The notes: generated by a model from the sequence alone, not told the origin. 64,000 nucleotides of DNA from Virgibacillus_F necropolis_A (GCF_044793635.1 NZ_CP084992.1:434001-498000); one strand, 5' to 3'; counted from the first letter of the stretch, positions 25,094-34,574 are shown. Made by a program: numbers and translations.

Positions 25094-25656
25094 TACTTAT
25101 TTGCTCTTGAAACATATTTCCCATCCGAAGTACTGATAACTAATACCTCACCATTATTGATGAAAAATGGCACTTGCACAGTAATGCCTGTTTCAAGGGT
25201 TGCAGATTTTGTACCGCCACTCGCTGTGTCACCTTTGATTCCAGGCTCTGTTTCTGTAACTTCTAATTCAACATTATTAGGAAGGGAAACACCAAGAATC
25301 TCTTCTCCATGGGCGATTATATTTACTTCCATGTTTTCTTTCATAAACTTTAATTCATTTTCAATTTGCTCTTGTTGTAATTCGATTTGTTCGTACGTAT
25401 TTGAGTCCATAAATGCATGCATATCACCAGATGCATACAGGTACTGCATTTTTTTATTTTCAATATGTGCTTTCTCAACCTTTTCTCCACCACGAAATGT
25501 TTTTTCTTGAATATTTCCGTTACGTAAGTTTCGTAACTTTGAGCGGACAAATGCTGCACCTTTTCCTGGCTTAACATGTTGGAAATCCATAACTTGCCAT
25601 AGACCATTATCAACTTCTATAGTCAGGCCTGTTTTAAAATCATTAACTGAAATCAT
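25093..25656 (-). CDS. efp: Elongation factor P
   Basis: Relieves ribosome stalling at polyproline motifs. The three-domain protein begins MISVNDFKTGLTIEVDNGLW and has the modification loop KPGKGAAFVR with Lys32 at the tip; the OB domains hold KAHIENKKMQYLYASGD and late GIKGDTASGGTKSATLETG. Length 187 aa is typical. A ribosome-binding site AGGAGG precedes the ATG. It is followed upstream by the aminopeptidase gene, as in most Bacillus. Confidence 0.96.
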   Translation of the reverse strand: MISVNDFKTGLTIEVDNGLWQVMDFQHVKPGKGAAFVRSKLRNLRNGNIQEKTFRGGEKVEKAHIENKKMQYLYASGDMHAFMDSNTYEQIELQQEQIENELKFMKENMEVNIIAHGEEILGVSLPNNVELEVTETEPGIKGDTASGGTKSATLETGITVQVPFFINNGEVLVISTSDGKYVSRANK

Positions 25657-25687
25657 TCCATAAATCCTCCTTTTTGCAAACCGTTAC

Positions 25688-26749
25688 TTACAACTGTATT
25701 AGTTCTTTAGAAGCTTGAGTTAAACGCTCATGACCAGATTCTGTAACCAGCACGTCATCTTCAATTCTGCATCCACCTACATTTTGAATATAAATGCCTG
25801 GTTCAACAGTAACAACCATACCTGCTTCTAGTGTTGTTTCCGATTTAACCGATAATCCTGGCCCTTCATGTACTTCTAATCCAACACCATGTCCAGTTGA
25901 ATGGCCGAAGTATTTACCATAGCCTTTTTCGGTAATATAATCTCGAGTTAGTGCATCAGCTTGTACTCCTGTAATACCGGGTTTAATTCCTTCAACACCT
26001 TTTAATTGTGCAGTAAGTACGGTGTTGTATATTGTTTTTAGTTCATCACTTATCTCGCCGACTGCAACCGTACGAGTTGTGTCAGAGCAATACCCTTGAT
26101 AGAGGGCACCATAATCCAAAGTAACAAGTTCTCCACTTTCAATTTTTTTATCAGATGCTACACCATGTGGAAGTGCAGAACGATAGCCTGATGCAACGAT
26201 AATATCAAAGCTTGAGGAAGTAGCGCCTTGTTTACGCATGAAAAATTCCAACTCATTTGAAACATCTATTTCTTTAACCCCTGGCTTTATAAAGCTTTGA
26301 ATATGTTCAAAAGCATCATCAGCAATTTTCGCGGCAGCTTTTAAAATAGTTAGCTCTTCACTAGTTTTGATTAAACGAAGTTTCTCTACAATCCCACTAA
26401 CAGGTATTAATTCCTTATCAATTGTTTTGTTATAGAGTTCATATGTAGCATATGTCATATGGGTCTTTTCAAAACCAACACGTGAAACGTTTAATTCGTT
26501 TAATTGATTGCTAATTTCCTCAATTATGCTTTTTTTATGTTCGACAACTGTAAATTCAGTTGCTTGTTCGTTAGCTTGTTCCGTGTATCTAAAATCAGTA
26601 ATAAAACGAGTGTCTTTCAAACTGATAATTGCTACACCAGCTGTGCCGGTAAAACCAGTTATGTATCTTCTATTATAAGGATTTGTAATAATAATTGCAT
26701 CTAAATTATTTGTAGATAATGATGCTCTTAATTTTTCTATTTTACTCAT
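25688..26749 (-). CDS. yqhT: M24 Xaa-Pro aminopeptidase/dipeptidase (YqhT)
   Basis: Creatinase-like N-terminal domain (residues about 1-130, ITNPYNRRYITGFTGTAG) and a pita-bread peptidase domain with dinuclear metal ligands: Asp in LDYGALYQGYCSDTTRT (two Asp), His in GHSTGHGVGLEVHEGP, and Glu in VVTVEPGIY and RIEDDVLVT. Cleaves the N-terminal residue before proline. The start at 26749 (AAAGG upstream) gives 353 aa; an ATG nine bases earlier is too close to the ribosome-binding site. It sits between aroQ and efp. Confidence 0.93.
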   Translation of the reverse strand: MSKIEKLRASLSTNNLDAIIITNPYNRRYITGFTGTAGVAIISLKDTRFITDFRYTEQANEQATEFTVVEHKKSIIEEISNQLNELNVSRVGFEKTHMTYATYELYNKTIDKELIPVSGIVEKLRLIKTSEELTILKAAAKIADDAFEHIQSFIKPGVKEIDVSNELEFFMRKQGATSSSFDIIVASGYRSALPHGVASDKKIESGELVTLDYGALYQGYCSDTTRTVAVGEISDELKTIYNTVLTAQLKGVEGIKPGITGVQADALTRDYITEKGYGKYFGHSTGHGVGLEVHEGPGLSVKSETTLEAGMVVTVEPGIYIQNVGGCRIEDDVLVTESGHERLTQASKELIQL

Positions 26750-26764
26750 TTCATCCATTCCTTT

Positions 26765-27196
26765 CTATTCTTTTTCAATAAGTGCCATTGCAGCTAATTT
26801 ATAGCCTTTTATTCCTAACCCCACTATTTGACCATAACAAACCGGAGCAAGCAATGATTTACTTCTGAATTCTTCACGGCGGTGAACATTTGAAATATGT
26901 ACTTCAATAACCGGGGGTTCTATCGCCTTAATGGTATCACGAAGCGCTACACTTGTATGCGTATATGCAGCGGGGTTAAAAATAACACCCGTAAATTGAC
27001 CGTTTGCATCTTGTAATTTGTCAATTAATTCCCCTTCATGATTCGATTGAAAACATTCTAATTCATAGCCACATTCTTTTGTTAGACGTTCTATGGATTC
27101 CTCAATATCCGCTAATGAGAAATCACCATATACATCATTTTCACGATTCCCCAACATATTTAAGTTTGGACCATTTAGCAACAATAGACGTTTCAT
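26765..27196 (-). CDS. aroQ: Type II 3-dehydroquinate dehydratase
   Basis: Third step of the shikimate pathway. The flavodoxin-like protein has LLLLNGPNLNMLGNRE with the catalytic Tyr region (VYGDFSL), FNPAAYTHTSVALRD with His, and VIEVHISNVHRREEFRSKS, the lid and active site of type II enzymes. The start at 27196 follows AAGGGG at ten bases; an ATG three codons earlier is less well placed. About 143 aa. It works with aroK, found 17 kb away in the window. Confidence 0.95.
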   Translation of the reverse strand: MKRLLLLNGPNLNMLGNRENDVYGDFSLADIEESIERLTKECGYELECFQSNHEGELIDKLQDANGQFTGVIFNPAAYTHTSVALRDTIKAIEPPVIEVHISNVHRREEFRSKSLLAPVCYGQIVGLGIKGYKLAAMALIEKE

Positions 27197-27205
27197 AAGA
27201 ATCAT

Positions 27206-27524
27206 ACCCCTTACATCATAAACATTGGACTTTTTTTAGTTTATCATAAACATAATATTTTATCATTTATGTTTTATACAAATATATACAAATGGCGCAT
27301 TTAAGTACATTATTTATTACTAAAAAAAATATAATATTGTCCAATAAATCACAATTGGGGCTAAGAAACTTTCTCAAATTTATATAACTGGGAAACTATG
27401 GTGAAATAACATTGAATTAATTTACAAATAATATTAATATTAAAAAAACAATCAAATTATATAGAAATATTTGATTTATAATGGACGATAACAAAAAGAG
27501 TCAGGCTACAATGGGGGTTACGTT
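27206..27524 (+). promoter_or_regulatory. A/T-rich upstream region of the permease gene
   Basis: 319 bp without a gene, between divergent aroQ and the permease. It is about 80% A/T. The only readable element is TATAAT at 27477-27482, 43 bp before the permease start codon, with a poor -35 (AAATTA, 17 bp upstream). No hairpin or repeat is seen. Confidence 0.4.
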
Positions 27525-29603
27525 ATGTTTATGCGAATAGTAAGGATGTTTTCTTTCTATTTAATTGGAATTGTAGGTATTTTAAGTATCTGTATTACGC
27601 CGTTAATTTTATACAGTGATATCTGGAACCCGATTAGAATAGTTGATCTAATCTATCGCTTTATCGAGAAACTATTTAATCCTGAAACTTGGCTATATTC
27701 TCTACCGTGGACAATAAATGTGGTTAAAGTGCCGTTGCTTGAGGTACTTTGGGGGCCTTATGTTTATTCCATGCAAATTCTAATAGCAGCGGTACTTATT
27801 GGGCTTTCAATGGCATTCATCTTAGCAATAACAGCTAACTTCTTCCCTAAGGTAATCCTTAATCCAGTTAAACGAGTTCTCGACTTCTTAGAATCTGTCC
27901 CCGATATTGTAATTGCAATTGGATTACAAATGCTCTCTGTTTATGTTTATAAAACATTTGCTGTTGATATCTTTCGTGTCGCGACATTAGGCGAAGAACG
28001 AGCATACCTGGCACCAATTATTACACTTTCGATTCTTCCGATGGTTTCAATGTTCAAAATTTTACTGCTTATGATAGAAGAAGAACTATTAAAGGATTAT
28101 GTACATTTCCTGCGAAGCAAAGGAATTAAGAAACTTAGAATTATTACTAGGCATGTCCTGAAAAATATTATGCCAAGTTCTTTTCAACATATGAAAATCA
28201 TTATTTGGGCAACCTTATCAAGCCAGTTTGTTATTGAACGTCTGTATAATATAAATGGGTTTACTTACTTTCTAGTGGAAAATTTAGTACCAATTAATAG
28301 TGCTATTTCACTGTTTATGATCTTTACGCCATTTTACTTTTTCTTTCAAATCATCGAACTTTGGATAAATCCAGATGAATTACATACATACTCTATTGAA
28401 AAAAAGAAACGATGGTGGAATAAGTGGCAACCTGTTGAAATTGACGGATGGATAAAACGAAAAGGGAGTAATATTTTATTTTGGTTTAAACAATTGAGTA
28501 TACGAAAAATGCGATTTTGGCGCCCGGTCCTATCGTTTTTTATAACGTTTTTAAAACACCTGAAAAACCGGAAATTTGTTGTAGGTAGTTTATTTTTTAT
28601 CATTCTCATTAGCTTTAGCTTGTACTATTCCATTACAGCAGATAATCATATTGAGCAAGTGAAGTTTTTATTTGCCGATGATGGTACGTTAATAAGTGCT
28701 CCACCGCACAAACCAACAGAGCCATTTCTGCTAGGTTCTGATCGTCATGGTTACAGTTTATTCGACCAAATAGTAGTCGGGGCAAAGTACACCTTGATTG
28801 TAGGGCTAATAATTGCGTTGCTAAGAGTTCTCTTCGGTCTAGTGTTTGGTGTTATCTATGCATTCGGATTAAAGTCAAGAACACAACAATGGATTAGTAA
28901 GATGGTTGATTCGATTCATTTTGTTCCACTAAGCGTAATCGCATATATATTATTAAGCATGATTGTTTTTGGAGCTAGAACTGAATTTGCAACTACAGTA
29001 ACCCAGCGAATAGTGGTAGAGGTAATTATATTAACCATATTGGTTGTACCACTTACAACTGTATTAGCCGGTAAAGATATAATCCAGGTACTGGAAAATG
29101 AATTTACTTTAAGTGCAAAGGTGCTTGGTGGGAGCAAGTTCCATATATTCTGGCGTCACGTTGTACCACATATTGGACCACGGATGACTATTTTATTTGG
29201 GCAACAATTTATTCAGGTACTGCTTATTTTTATGCATCTAGGAGTTTATAACCTGTTTCTAGGAGGCACGATTGTTGAGACTGGTCCTATGGCAGCCCCG
29301 CCCCAATCGATAACATACGATTGGTCTAGCTTAATTGCGATGAATAGGTATGCATTTAAAGCTGGAGAATATCATTTACTTGGCTGGGTATTGTTAGCGT
29401 TTATGCTATCTATTTTTGCAATGCAGTTAATCATTCAGGGCGTAAAAGAGGTACAGCAAGTGAAGGTTGGTGTTATCTTTAAGCTTGGGAAATGGAAGCA
29501 GCGGAAGAACAGAGCAACTAGACAAGAAGAGCCTGTCTTAACACATGAGCAATTTCAGCTGATTGAATCAGAGCAAGAGCAAGAACATCGTAAAAAAGCA
29601 TAA
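27525..29603 (+). CDS. One-piece double ABC transporter permease (OppB/OppC-like fusion)
   Basis: 692 residues with two binding-protein-dependent permease domains in one chain. The first half (about residues 10-285) resembles OppB/DppB, with an EAA-type loop HFLRSKGIKKLRIITRHVLK; the second half (about 345-650) resembles OppC/DppC, with a membrane anchor (FVVGSLFFIILISFSLYYSI), an extracellular loop, and an EAA loop SAKVLGGSKFHIFWRHVVPH. About 12 membrane segments in total, and a charged C-terminal tail. Each domain is normally a separate protein. No solute-binding protein or ATPase gene is adjacent, so substrate and partners are unknown; peptide or metal uptake is only inferred. GGGGG precedes the ATG by seven bases. 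Confidence 0.82.
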   Translation: MFMRIVRMFSFYLIGIVGILSICITPLILYSDIWNPIRIVDLIYRFIEKLFNPETWLYSLPWTINVVKVPLLEVLWGPYVYSMQILIAAVLIGLSMAFILAITANFFPKVILNPVKRVLDFLESVPDIVIAIGLQMLSVYVYKTFAVDIFRVATLGEERAYLAPIITLSILPMVSMFKILLLMIEEELLKDYVHFLRSKGIKKLRIITRHVLKNIMPSSFQHMKIIIWATLSSQFVIERLYNINGFTYFLVENLVPINSAISLFMIFTPFYFFFQIIELWINPDELHTYSIEKKKRWWNKWQPVEIDGWIKRKGSNILFWFKQLSIRKMRFWRPVLSFFITFLKHLKNRKFVVGSLFFIILISFSLYYSITADNHIEQVKFLFADDGTLISAPPHKPTEPFLLGSDRHGYSLFDQIVVGAKYTLIVGLIIALLRVLFGLVFGVIYAFGLKSRTQQWISKMVDSIHFVPLSVIAYILLSMIVFGARTEFATTVTQRIVVEVIILTILVVPLTTVLAGKDIIQVLENEFTLSAKVLGGSKFHIFWRHVVPHIGPRMTILFGQQFIQVLLIFMHLGVYNLFLGGTIVETGPMAAPPQSITYDWSSLIAMNRYAFKAGEYHLLGWVLLAFMLSIFAMQLIIQGVKEVQQVKVGVIFKLGKWKQRKNRATRQEEPVLTHEQFQLIESEQEQEHRKKA

Positions 29604-29676
29604 GTAAGGCACCTGTTTTGAGCATATTTAATTTCGGAAAATCCACCTCACATAATTTTATGATTTCCTAATGACA

Positions 29677-29706
29677 GAAAAAAACAGCCGTCTATACAGC
29701 TGTTTT
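29677..29706 (-). terminator. Terminator after yqhR
   Basis: On the minus strand AAAACAGC pairs with GCTGTTTT over a ten-base loop, followed by T residues; it overlaps the yqhR stop. Confidence 0.8.
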
Positions 29707-30220
29707 ATCCATTTTCTTTTTTCAGTTTGTTTCCACGTATAACCGTATCCTGATAATCATAAGAAATGGAATAGCCGATAAAAGTTCCATATATAATGAA
29801 AAGACATAAAGTGGAAATAATCGTATTTTTATCATAATCATTCAATGGTGGTATGTTTGGAAAAATTGGTTGGAGTAAGTAGAATACGATTCCCCATAAA
29901 ACAATACCAAACGATGCGCCAATCCACATTGAATTCATTTTTTTTAATAAACCGTAATATATTAATGCAACTACAATGGATATAACCCCTATTAACCCAA
30001 TTGAAATTACATCACCCAACCATTCACTCGTCCATTCTGCATTCAACCATGATCGTAGTAAAAATGATGTTGGTCCAACAGATGAGAAGTTAAAATAATA
30101 CAGAATAATCCCAAATGTGCTCCAAATAAGCCCTCCAATAAAACCTGTTAACAATGATCTACTCAATAAGGAGTAAGACTTTTCTTGTTTATTTTGTTCT
30201 AGCTTCTCATTTTTTTCCAT
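29705..30220 (-). CDS. yqhR: YqhR-like membrane protein
   Basis: About 171 residues with four hydrophobic segments (SRSLLTGFIGGLIWSTFGII, then around residues 75-95, 102-125 and 145-165) and a charged N-terminus. It matches the YqhR family in size, topology and position near aroQ (yqhS); function unknown. Start at 30220 because GGAGG is nine bases upstream; an ATG two codons earlier is only three bases away from it. Confidence 0.78.
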   Translation of the reverse strand: MEKNEKLEQNKQEKSYSLLSRSLLTGFIGGLIWSTFGIILYYFNFSSVGPTSFLLRSWLNAEWTSEWLGDVISIGLIGVISIVVALIYYGLLKKMNSMWIGASFGIVLWGIVFYLLQPIFPNIPPLNDYDKNTIISTLCLFIIYGTFIGYSISYDYQDTVIRGNKLKKENG

Positions 30221-30226
30221 AAACAT

Positions 30227-30600
30227 GCACCTCCATCCTTAGTATGACCAATTCCAATCAAACATATCATGTATATTATTAGGAATTTGTAAGAAAATTA
30301 ATAAACATAGCTAGTGAATAAATAGGTTTTCTAGTAAAATGGAGTTGATAGGTCGACAAAGTTTTAGTACAGAGTTTAAAGAAATGTAATAGTATTGAAT
30401 ATTTTGAGCTAGAAAGGAAAGAATCTATTGTAGCAAGACGTTTCGAACGATTCTTTCTTCTAATGGGGTAGTAGCATCAGGATTTTAAAGTCATTCTTTA
30501 CAAAAATATTTAGAAAATGATGCTATAAAACCAGTTAAAAGTGGTATAAAGAATAATAAGGTACTATAAATTGCCCGTTAATTTGAAAGGAGGACAAAAG
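30227..30600 (+). other. Intergenic region upstream of yqhP, no gene seen
   Basis: About 370 bp between divergent yqhR and yqhP. No reading frame with a ribosome-binding site, repeat or strong terminator was found. A degenerate inverted pair is present (GAAAGAATC around 30418 and GATTCTTTC around 30450). The yqhQ gene expected here by comparison with B. subtilis is absent. Confidence 0.5.
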
Positions 30601-30969
30601 ATGTTTCGTAACAAATTTTCTGTATTTCTATATGTGATCCTAGGTCTTGCTGGAATTGGTTTACTTACACAGTTATTTACCAATACCGTTAATTTCCTAA
30701 CGAACATAATGATTATGCTTGGGATTGGTCTAGCGATTTTCGCGGTTATCTATGTTTTCTTTTTCAGGAGAAGGGCATCATCGAATGATATGAAGAAATA
30801 CAAAAACGCAGTTAAACAGTCGAAGTCAAAATATGCTTCCAATAATTATAATGCTATTTCAAGTAATACGAAGAAAAAGCAATCTCCACAAAATAAAAGA
30901 AAAACGAAACGTGCCACACATTTACGCGTAATTGATGGAAATAAACGAAAAAAACGAGCAACTTTTTAA
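30601..30969 (+). CDS. yqhP: SA1362/YqhP-like small membrane protein
   Basis: 122 residues: two N-terminal membrane helices (about 6-24 and 31-52, NKFSVFLYVILGLAGIGLL and IMLGIGLAIFAVIYVFFF) then a long, strongly basic, Ser/Asn/Lys-rich tail that is probably disordered. This is the layout of the SA1362 family (B. subtilis YqhP); function unknown. GAAAGGAGG precedes the ATG at 30601 by eight bases; an upstream in-frame ATG at 30571 lacks one. Confidence 0.82.
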   Translation: MFRNKFSVFLYVILGLAGIGLLTQLFTNTVNFLTNIMIMLGIGLAIFAVIYVFFFRRRASSNDMKKYKNAVKQSKSKYASNNYNAISSNTKKKQSPQNKRKTKRATHLRVIDGNKRKKRATF

Positions 30970-30984
30970 AATGCTCGTTTTTTT
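30948..30984. terminator. Bidirectional terminator between yqhP and patatin gene
   Basis: AAAAACGAGCA (30950-30960) pairs with TGCTCGTTTTTTT (30972-30984), with T tracts in both directions; it overlaps the last codons of yqhP. Confidence 0.88.
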
Positions 30985-31000
30985 GTTTATGAATTTATCT

Positions 31001-31888
31001 TTATGGCCAGCTTGCCAAAAAATCAGTAGCACTCTTTTCCCCTAATTCAATTAATCGCTTTTTCACATTATCATCAATATGAAAATTAGTTGTTTCCACA
31101 TGTTTGATTGGGATAAAAATCGTATTTTTTTGATGTGAAGTCGAGACGTATCTTATATCATGTGCCTGTTTCATTGTCGTGAACATTGCATGAGACATGT
31201 CAACAACGTTTTTAATCTTCTTTGGCTCCGTATTTTCTACATCATCACTAAGCTTTATCCCTAAAACTGGACGAATATTCCGTTCATTCGGTTTATCAAA
31301 AATCCATAACGGATAATTGCTTAAAAGACCACCATCTACTACAATACTTTTTTTCGCTGTTTTACCAGCTATTCTCTTAGGCATAAAAAAATATGGATAA
31401 CCCGCACTCATTCTAATAGCCTTTGCAATTGAGAAATGATCAGGATCTATACCATATACTCGTTCTAAGTCATCTGGGATTACAACTAGTTTACCAAGTG
31501 AGAGATCACTAACTACTATCCGTAAATAACCCGGCTTTATATCACGAAACGTATAAACCTTCTTTGCAGCAAGACGATTGTAAATCCATTCTTCCAGTCG
31601 GTCTCCTTTATTAAATCCCAACTTATAATACAGATAGTACCACTTACTTAGGGGTATCACCTTACTTAGTCGAGGAGGATCCATAAATTCATTTAATTTC
31701 ACATTATAGATCGTATCGTTTAATTCATTTAATGAATAATTGGCTGCAAGTAATCCCGCTACTATTGCACCTGCAGATGTACCGGCAACTCGTTCTAGTT
31801 CGAGATTCTTGGCTTTCATACTTTGTAATGCGCCTAAAAATGCAAAAGACTTCACCCCACCACCCGAGAACACAACGTCAATTTTCAT
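31001..31888 (-). CDS. yqhO: Patatin-like phospholipase (YqhO)
   Basis: Serine acyl hydrolase of the patatin/RssA type. The oxyanion-hole motif is VFSGGGVKSFAFLGAL (residues 6-21), the nucleophile elbow GTSAG (Ser near 38), and the Asp of the dyad lies in VVDGGLLSNYPLW. 295 aa. It probably acts on membrane phospholipids or lysolipids; no signal peptide is seen, so it is cytoplasmic. An AAGGAG ribosome-binding site precedes the ATG. It lies between yqhP and mntR as in B. subtilis. Confidence 0.92.
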   Translation of the reverse strand: MKIDVVFSGGGVKSFAFLGALQSMKAKNLELERVAGTSAGAIVAGLLAANYSLNELNDTIYNVKLNEFMDPPRLSKVIPLSKWYYLYYKLGFNKGDRLEEWIYNRLAAKKVYTFRDIKPGYLRIVVSDLSLGKLVVIPDDLERVYGIDPDHFSIAKAIRMSAGYPYFFMPKRIAGKTAKKSIVVDGGLLSNYPLWIFDKPNERNIRPVLGIKLSDDVENTEPKKIKNVVDMSHAMFTTMKQAHDIRYVSTSHQKNTIFIPIKHVETTNFHIDDNVKKRLIELGEKSATDFLASWP

Positions 31889-31967
31889 TGGTCAACTCCT
31901 TATGGTGTCTTTTTACATATTTAAGCGGAACAAAAGTGAAATAGAACCGTGGACAAATACAATTTTT

Positions 31968-32381
31968 TTATTTTTCTTGTTCCATTTTTCTTAAATCATC
32001 TACTCTTTTTTTATCTGCTTTAAAATACTGCACCAATTCTCCAATCCGATCAATCGAATTCCAGCTTAAGTGATGCTCAATTCCTTCTACATCTTCATAT
32101 ATTTTATCTGCGTCCACCCCAATTATTTCCAAGAACTGTTCCAATAACTCATGGCGAAATACAAGACGCTCCCCAATTTTTTTGCCCTTAGGAGTAAGGA
32201 TAAACCCACGATATTTCTCGTAATTTAGATACTCATCTTTGTCCAACTTTTGCACCATTTTTGTGACAGAGGAAGGATGAACAGCTAATTGCTCAGCAAT
32301 ATCTGAAACTCGCGCATACCCTTTTGATTCCATTAAGATATAAATTTGCTCTATGTAGTCTTCCATACTAGGTGTAGGCAT
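31968..32381 (-). CDS. mntR: Manganese-dependent repressor MntR
   Basis: DtxR-family regulator that represses Mn uptake genes when Mn is sufficient. The winged helix contains SDIAEQLAVHPSSVTKMVQKL; metal ligands expected for MntR are present: Asp8 in MPTPSMEDYIEQ, Glu11, His77 in VFRHELLEQF, and the cluster EGIEHHLSW. 137 aa, short form lacking the SH3 domain, as in Bacillus. GAGGAG precedes the ATG. I did not find an MntR box in the window. Confidence 0.95.
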   Translation of the reverse strand: MPTPSMEDYIEQIYILMESKGYARVSDIAEQLAVHPSSVTKMVQKLDKDEYLNYEKYRGFILTPKGKKIGERLVFRHELLEQFLEIIGVDADKIYEDVEGIEHHLSWNSIDRIGELVQYFKADKKRVDDLRKMEQEK

Positions 32382-32481
32382 GTGATCTCCTCATTTCAGT
32401 GAATAAATTTTTAGCGTGTGCAACATTGTTTCTTATAAAAAGGATACATGAATATGTATTTGTAAACAAGTGTTACGAAAA

Positions 32482-32517
32482 GCAAAGAACTAGCCAGTAA
32501 CCGGGCTAGTTCTTTGT
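32482..32517 (-). terminator. Terminator after nrdJ
   Basis: AAAGAACTAGCC (32484-32495) and GGCTAGTTCTTT (32504-32515) form a perfect 12-bp stem with an eight-base loop, followed by T-rich sequence on the minus strand. Confidence 0.88.
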
Positions 32518-32525
32518 TTCGTGTT

Positions 32526-33131
32526 TTATAAACCACATTTCAATTGTGCACCACAATTTGTACATGTATTACATCCACCCATATCTTCTACACTACCCTT
32601 ACGACAGACAGGACATGTATCTCCAACCTCAGACCCGATTGTTACATTCGTTTTTTCCAACTCATGAACGGTATCTACCAATACTACTTTTGGTTTTGTT
32701 GGTGCTGAAACCTCTTCGGTGTTATCTTCAAAGGAATTTTCTTCTGCTTTAAGTGTTAGTACCTGTGAATCACGGCTACCATCAACATAAACAGTCCCAC
32801 CTTTAGCTCCGCCATTATACAATCTGCGGTATACATTTTCTACTTGATCAACTGTATAACCTCGTGGAGCGTTAACTGTTTTTGAGATTGAACTATCTAC
32901 CCAGCGTTGAATTACACATTGTGTATCAGCATGCGCTTCTGGTGCTAATTCCATTGCCGTGATGAACCACTCAGGCAAATTCTCTGGATCTTGTCCAGGG
33001 TTATTTTCTAAATATTTTTGTAGAATATCTGCTTTTACCTCAATAAACTTACCTAGTCTACCACTACGGTAATATGTGAATGAGAAGTAAGGTTCTAGAC
33101 CTGTAGAAACTCCAACCATTGTACCAGTACT
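32526..33131 (-). CDS. nrdJ: B12-dependent ribonucleotide reductase, exon 3
   Basis: Last exon of the class II reductase gene. After splicing it continues from PTG at the exon 2 end into STGTMVGVSTGLEPYFSFTY, a strictly conserved stretch near the active-site finger loop. It ends with a zinc-ribbon-like tail CPVCRKGS and CNTCTNCGAQLKC, which in this family carries the redox-active Cys that re-reduces the active site. The frame has an ATG spanning the splice junction, which is part of the intron, not a start. Exon of 606 bp including stop. Terminator 9-44 bp downstream. Confidence 0.92.
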   Translation of the reverse strand, partial: STGTMVGVSTGLEPYFSFTYYRSGRLGKFIEVKADILQKYLENNPGQDPENLPEWFITAMELAPEAHADTQCVIQRWVDSSISKTVNAPRGYTVDQVENVYRRLYNGGAKGGTVYVDGSRDSQVLTLKAEENSFEDNTEEVSAPTKPKVVLVDTVHELEKTNVTIGSEVGDTCPVCRKGSVEDMGGCNTCTNCGAQLKCGL

Positions 33132-33413
33132 CATTTTTGTTACTCTCTATTTAGAATAGAGGGTGGGATTATCAGTACCCACTCCCCATGTCGCCATGAG
33201 GATCAGACTATATCATCAACCATGTTTCTTTCTATGGTTGCTCGGCGTGTAGTCGTTGAGGGGTCAGCCACGACTTCCCTGCGGATTGTCTCCACCTTTC
33301 GATTTTTACTCCTATTAGCGCTGGCAAGGCACGAGTACGAAAGGATACTGAGGGTTTCCCGCATATAGCCAAGTTTACGCTACATCTTTGCAGACGTAGG
33401 GGGCAATAACTTT
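33132..33413 (-). ncRNA. Group I intron in nrdJ (second intron)
   Basis: 282 nt on the minus strand. The 5' exon ends in U after GGG, and a guide GCCC a few bases into the intron pairs with GGGU (P1 with the required G-U). Core segments are readable in order: P-like ATGCGGGAAACCC, Q-like GACAATCCGCAGGG, R-like CTCAACGACTACAC and S-like GATATAGTCTGATCC. GACTA (33250-33254) pairs with TAGTC (33206-33210) to form P7. The intron ends in G. A terminal hairpin CTCTATT/AATAGAG precedes the 3' site. No endonuclease ORF. Removing it joins PTG to STGTMVGVS with no gain or loss. Confidence 0.92.
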
Positions 33414-34574
33414 ACCCGTTGGTGCAACAGTTAAAAGATGTGAATTCCGTATACCATATTTCACTATATCTTCTCTAATATCTTCTGGCATTTGTTTCAT
33501 ATACCCTGTATTTATAAAGGCGTTTCTTAACGATTTTGTTTCCATCTCAGTTTCTCCAACAAGAAATGGAAAACTGCCTTTTTCTTTTGCTAATTCAATC
33601 GAGGTACGATAAGCAGTTGTTGCAATTGTTTCAAAAATTTGATCTACTAAATCGTTTCCTTTTACTGAGCCATATTCGGTTTCACAGTAAATCAACAAAT
33701 CATGTAATCCCATTACACCAAGTCCAACTCGGCGCTCACCAAGGGCTTGTTTTTTATTTTCTTCTAAGAAATATGGTGTTGCATCAATTACATTATCTTG
33801 CATCCTTACACCAGTACGAACAGTTTCAGTAAGTTTTTCAAAGTTGATTGATCTGGTATCTCGATCAGCCATTTCTGCTAAATTTACAGCGGCTAAATTA
33901 CAAACGGAATATGGTGCTAGCGGTTGTTCACCACACGGATTAGTTGCTACAACCTGATCTCCATATGCTTTTGCATTCGTTTTTTCATTAGCATTATCAA
34001 TGAAGAAGATTCCTGGCTCAGCTGAATATGTCGCGCAAATATTGATTAAGTTCCATAGTTCCTTGGCTTTAATCCGACGGTATACGCGAACGCCATAACC
34101 CATTTCTTCCCATTTACGAACATCACCGACATCATGCCAGTTCTCATTGTATTCTTTCATTTGTTCCTTGCTGTAATTTTCAACATCAGGAAAACGCAGC
34201 TCGTACATATCGTCATTATCAATTGCTGCCATTAATTCTTTAGTTAAGCAAATGGAGATGTTTGCACCCGTAAGAAATTCTGCATTATGGACGGAATACG
34301 TTCCGCCAGTATTTAATTTTTCCTGTGCTTCCCTAATAGCCGCTTGTGTGAAACCACCAAGTCCAGGAATGCTTTGATAGTTTACAATTCCCTGGTATAA
34401 ATCCTTTTCTGTTTCAGTTAACGGGGTGAATTTAAGCTTTTCTTGTGCAAGCTGTTTTATTTGTTCATCCTCAGTGTTTTCGATTAGATATCGGAGAATT
34501 CTTGGATTCTGCATTTTTGAAATAATAAATTCAATAATGTCAGGGTGTGAATCTACTAACATTATCATTTGGGC
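33414..34574 (-). CDS. nrdJ: B12-dependent ribonucleotide reductase, exon 2
   Basis: Central 387 codons of the reductase barrel. It starts AQMIMLVDSHPDI and ends SHLLTVAPTG. The active-site loop ATNPCGEQPLAPYSVCNLAAVNL contains the conserved NPCGE with the thiyl-radical Cys and Glu, and a conserved GGTYSVHNAEF segment lies earlier. The reading frame at its upstream edge opens only with a TTG that is intron sequence; at the downstream edge it runs into intron and stops (CKDVA then stop), so unspliced RNA would give truncated protein. Flanked by introns 1 and 2. Confidence 0.93.
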
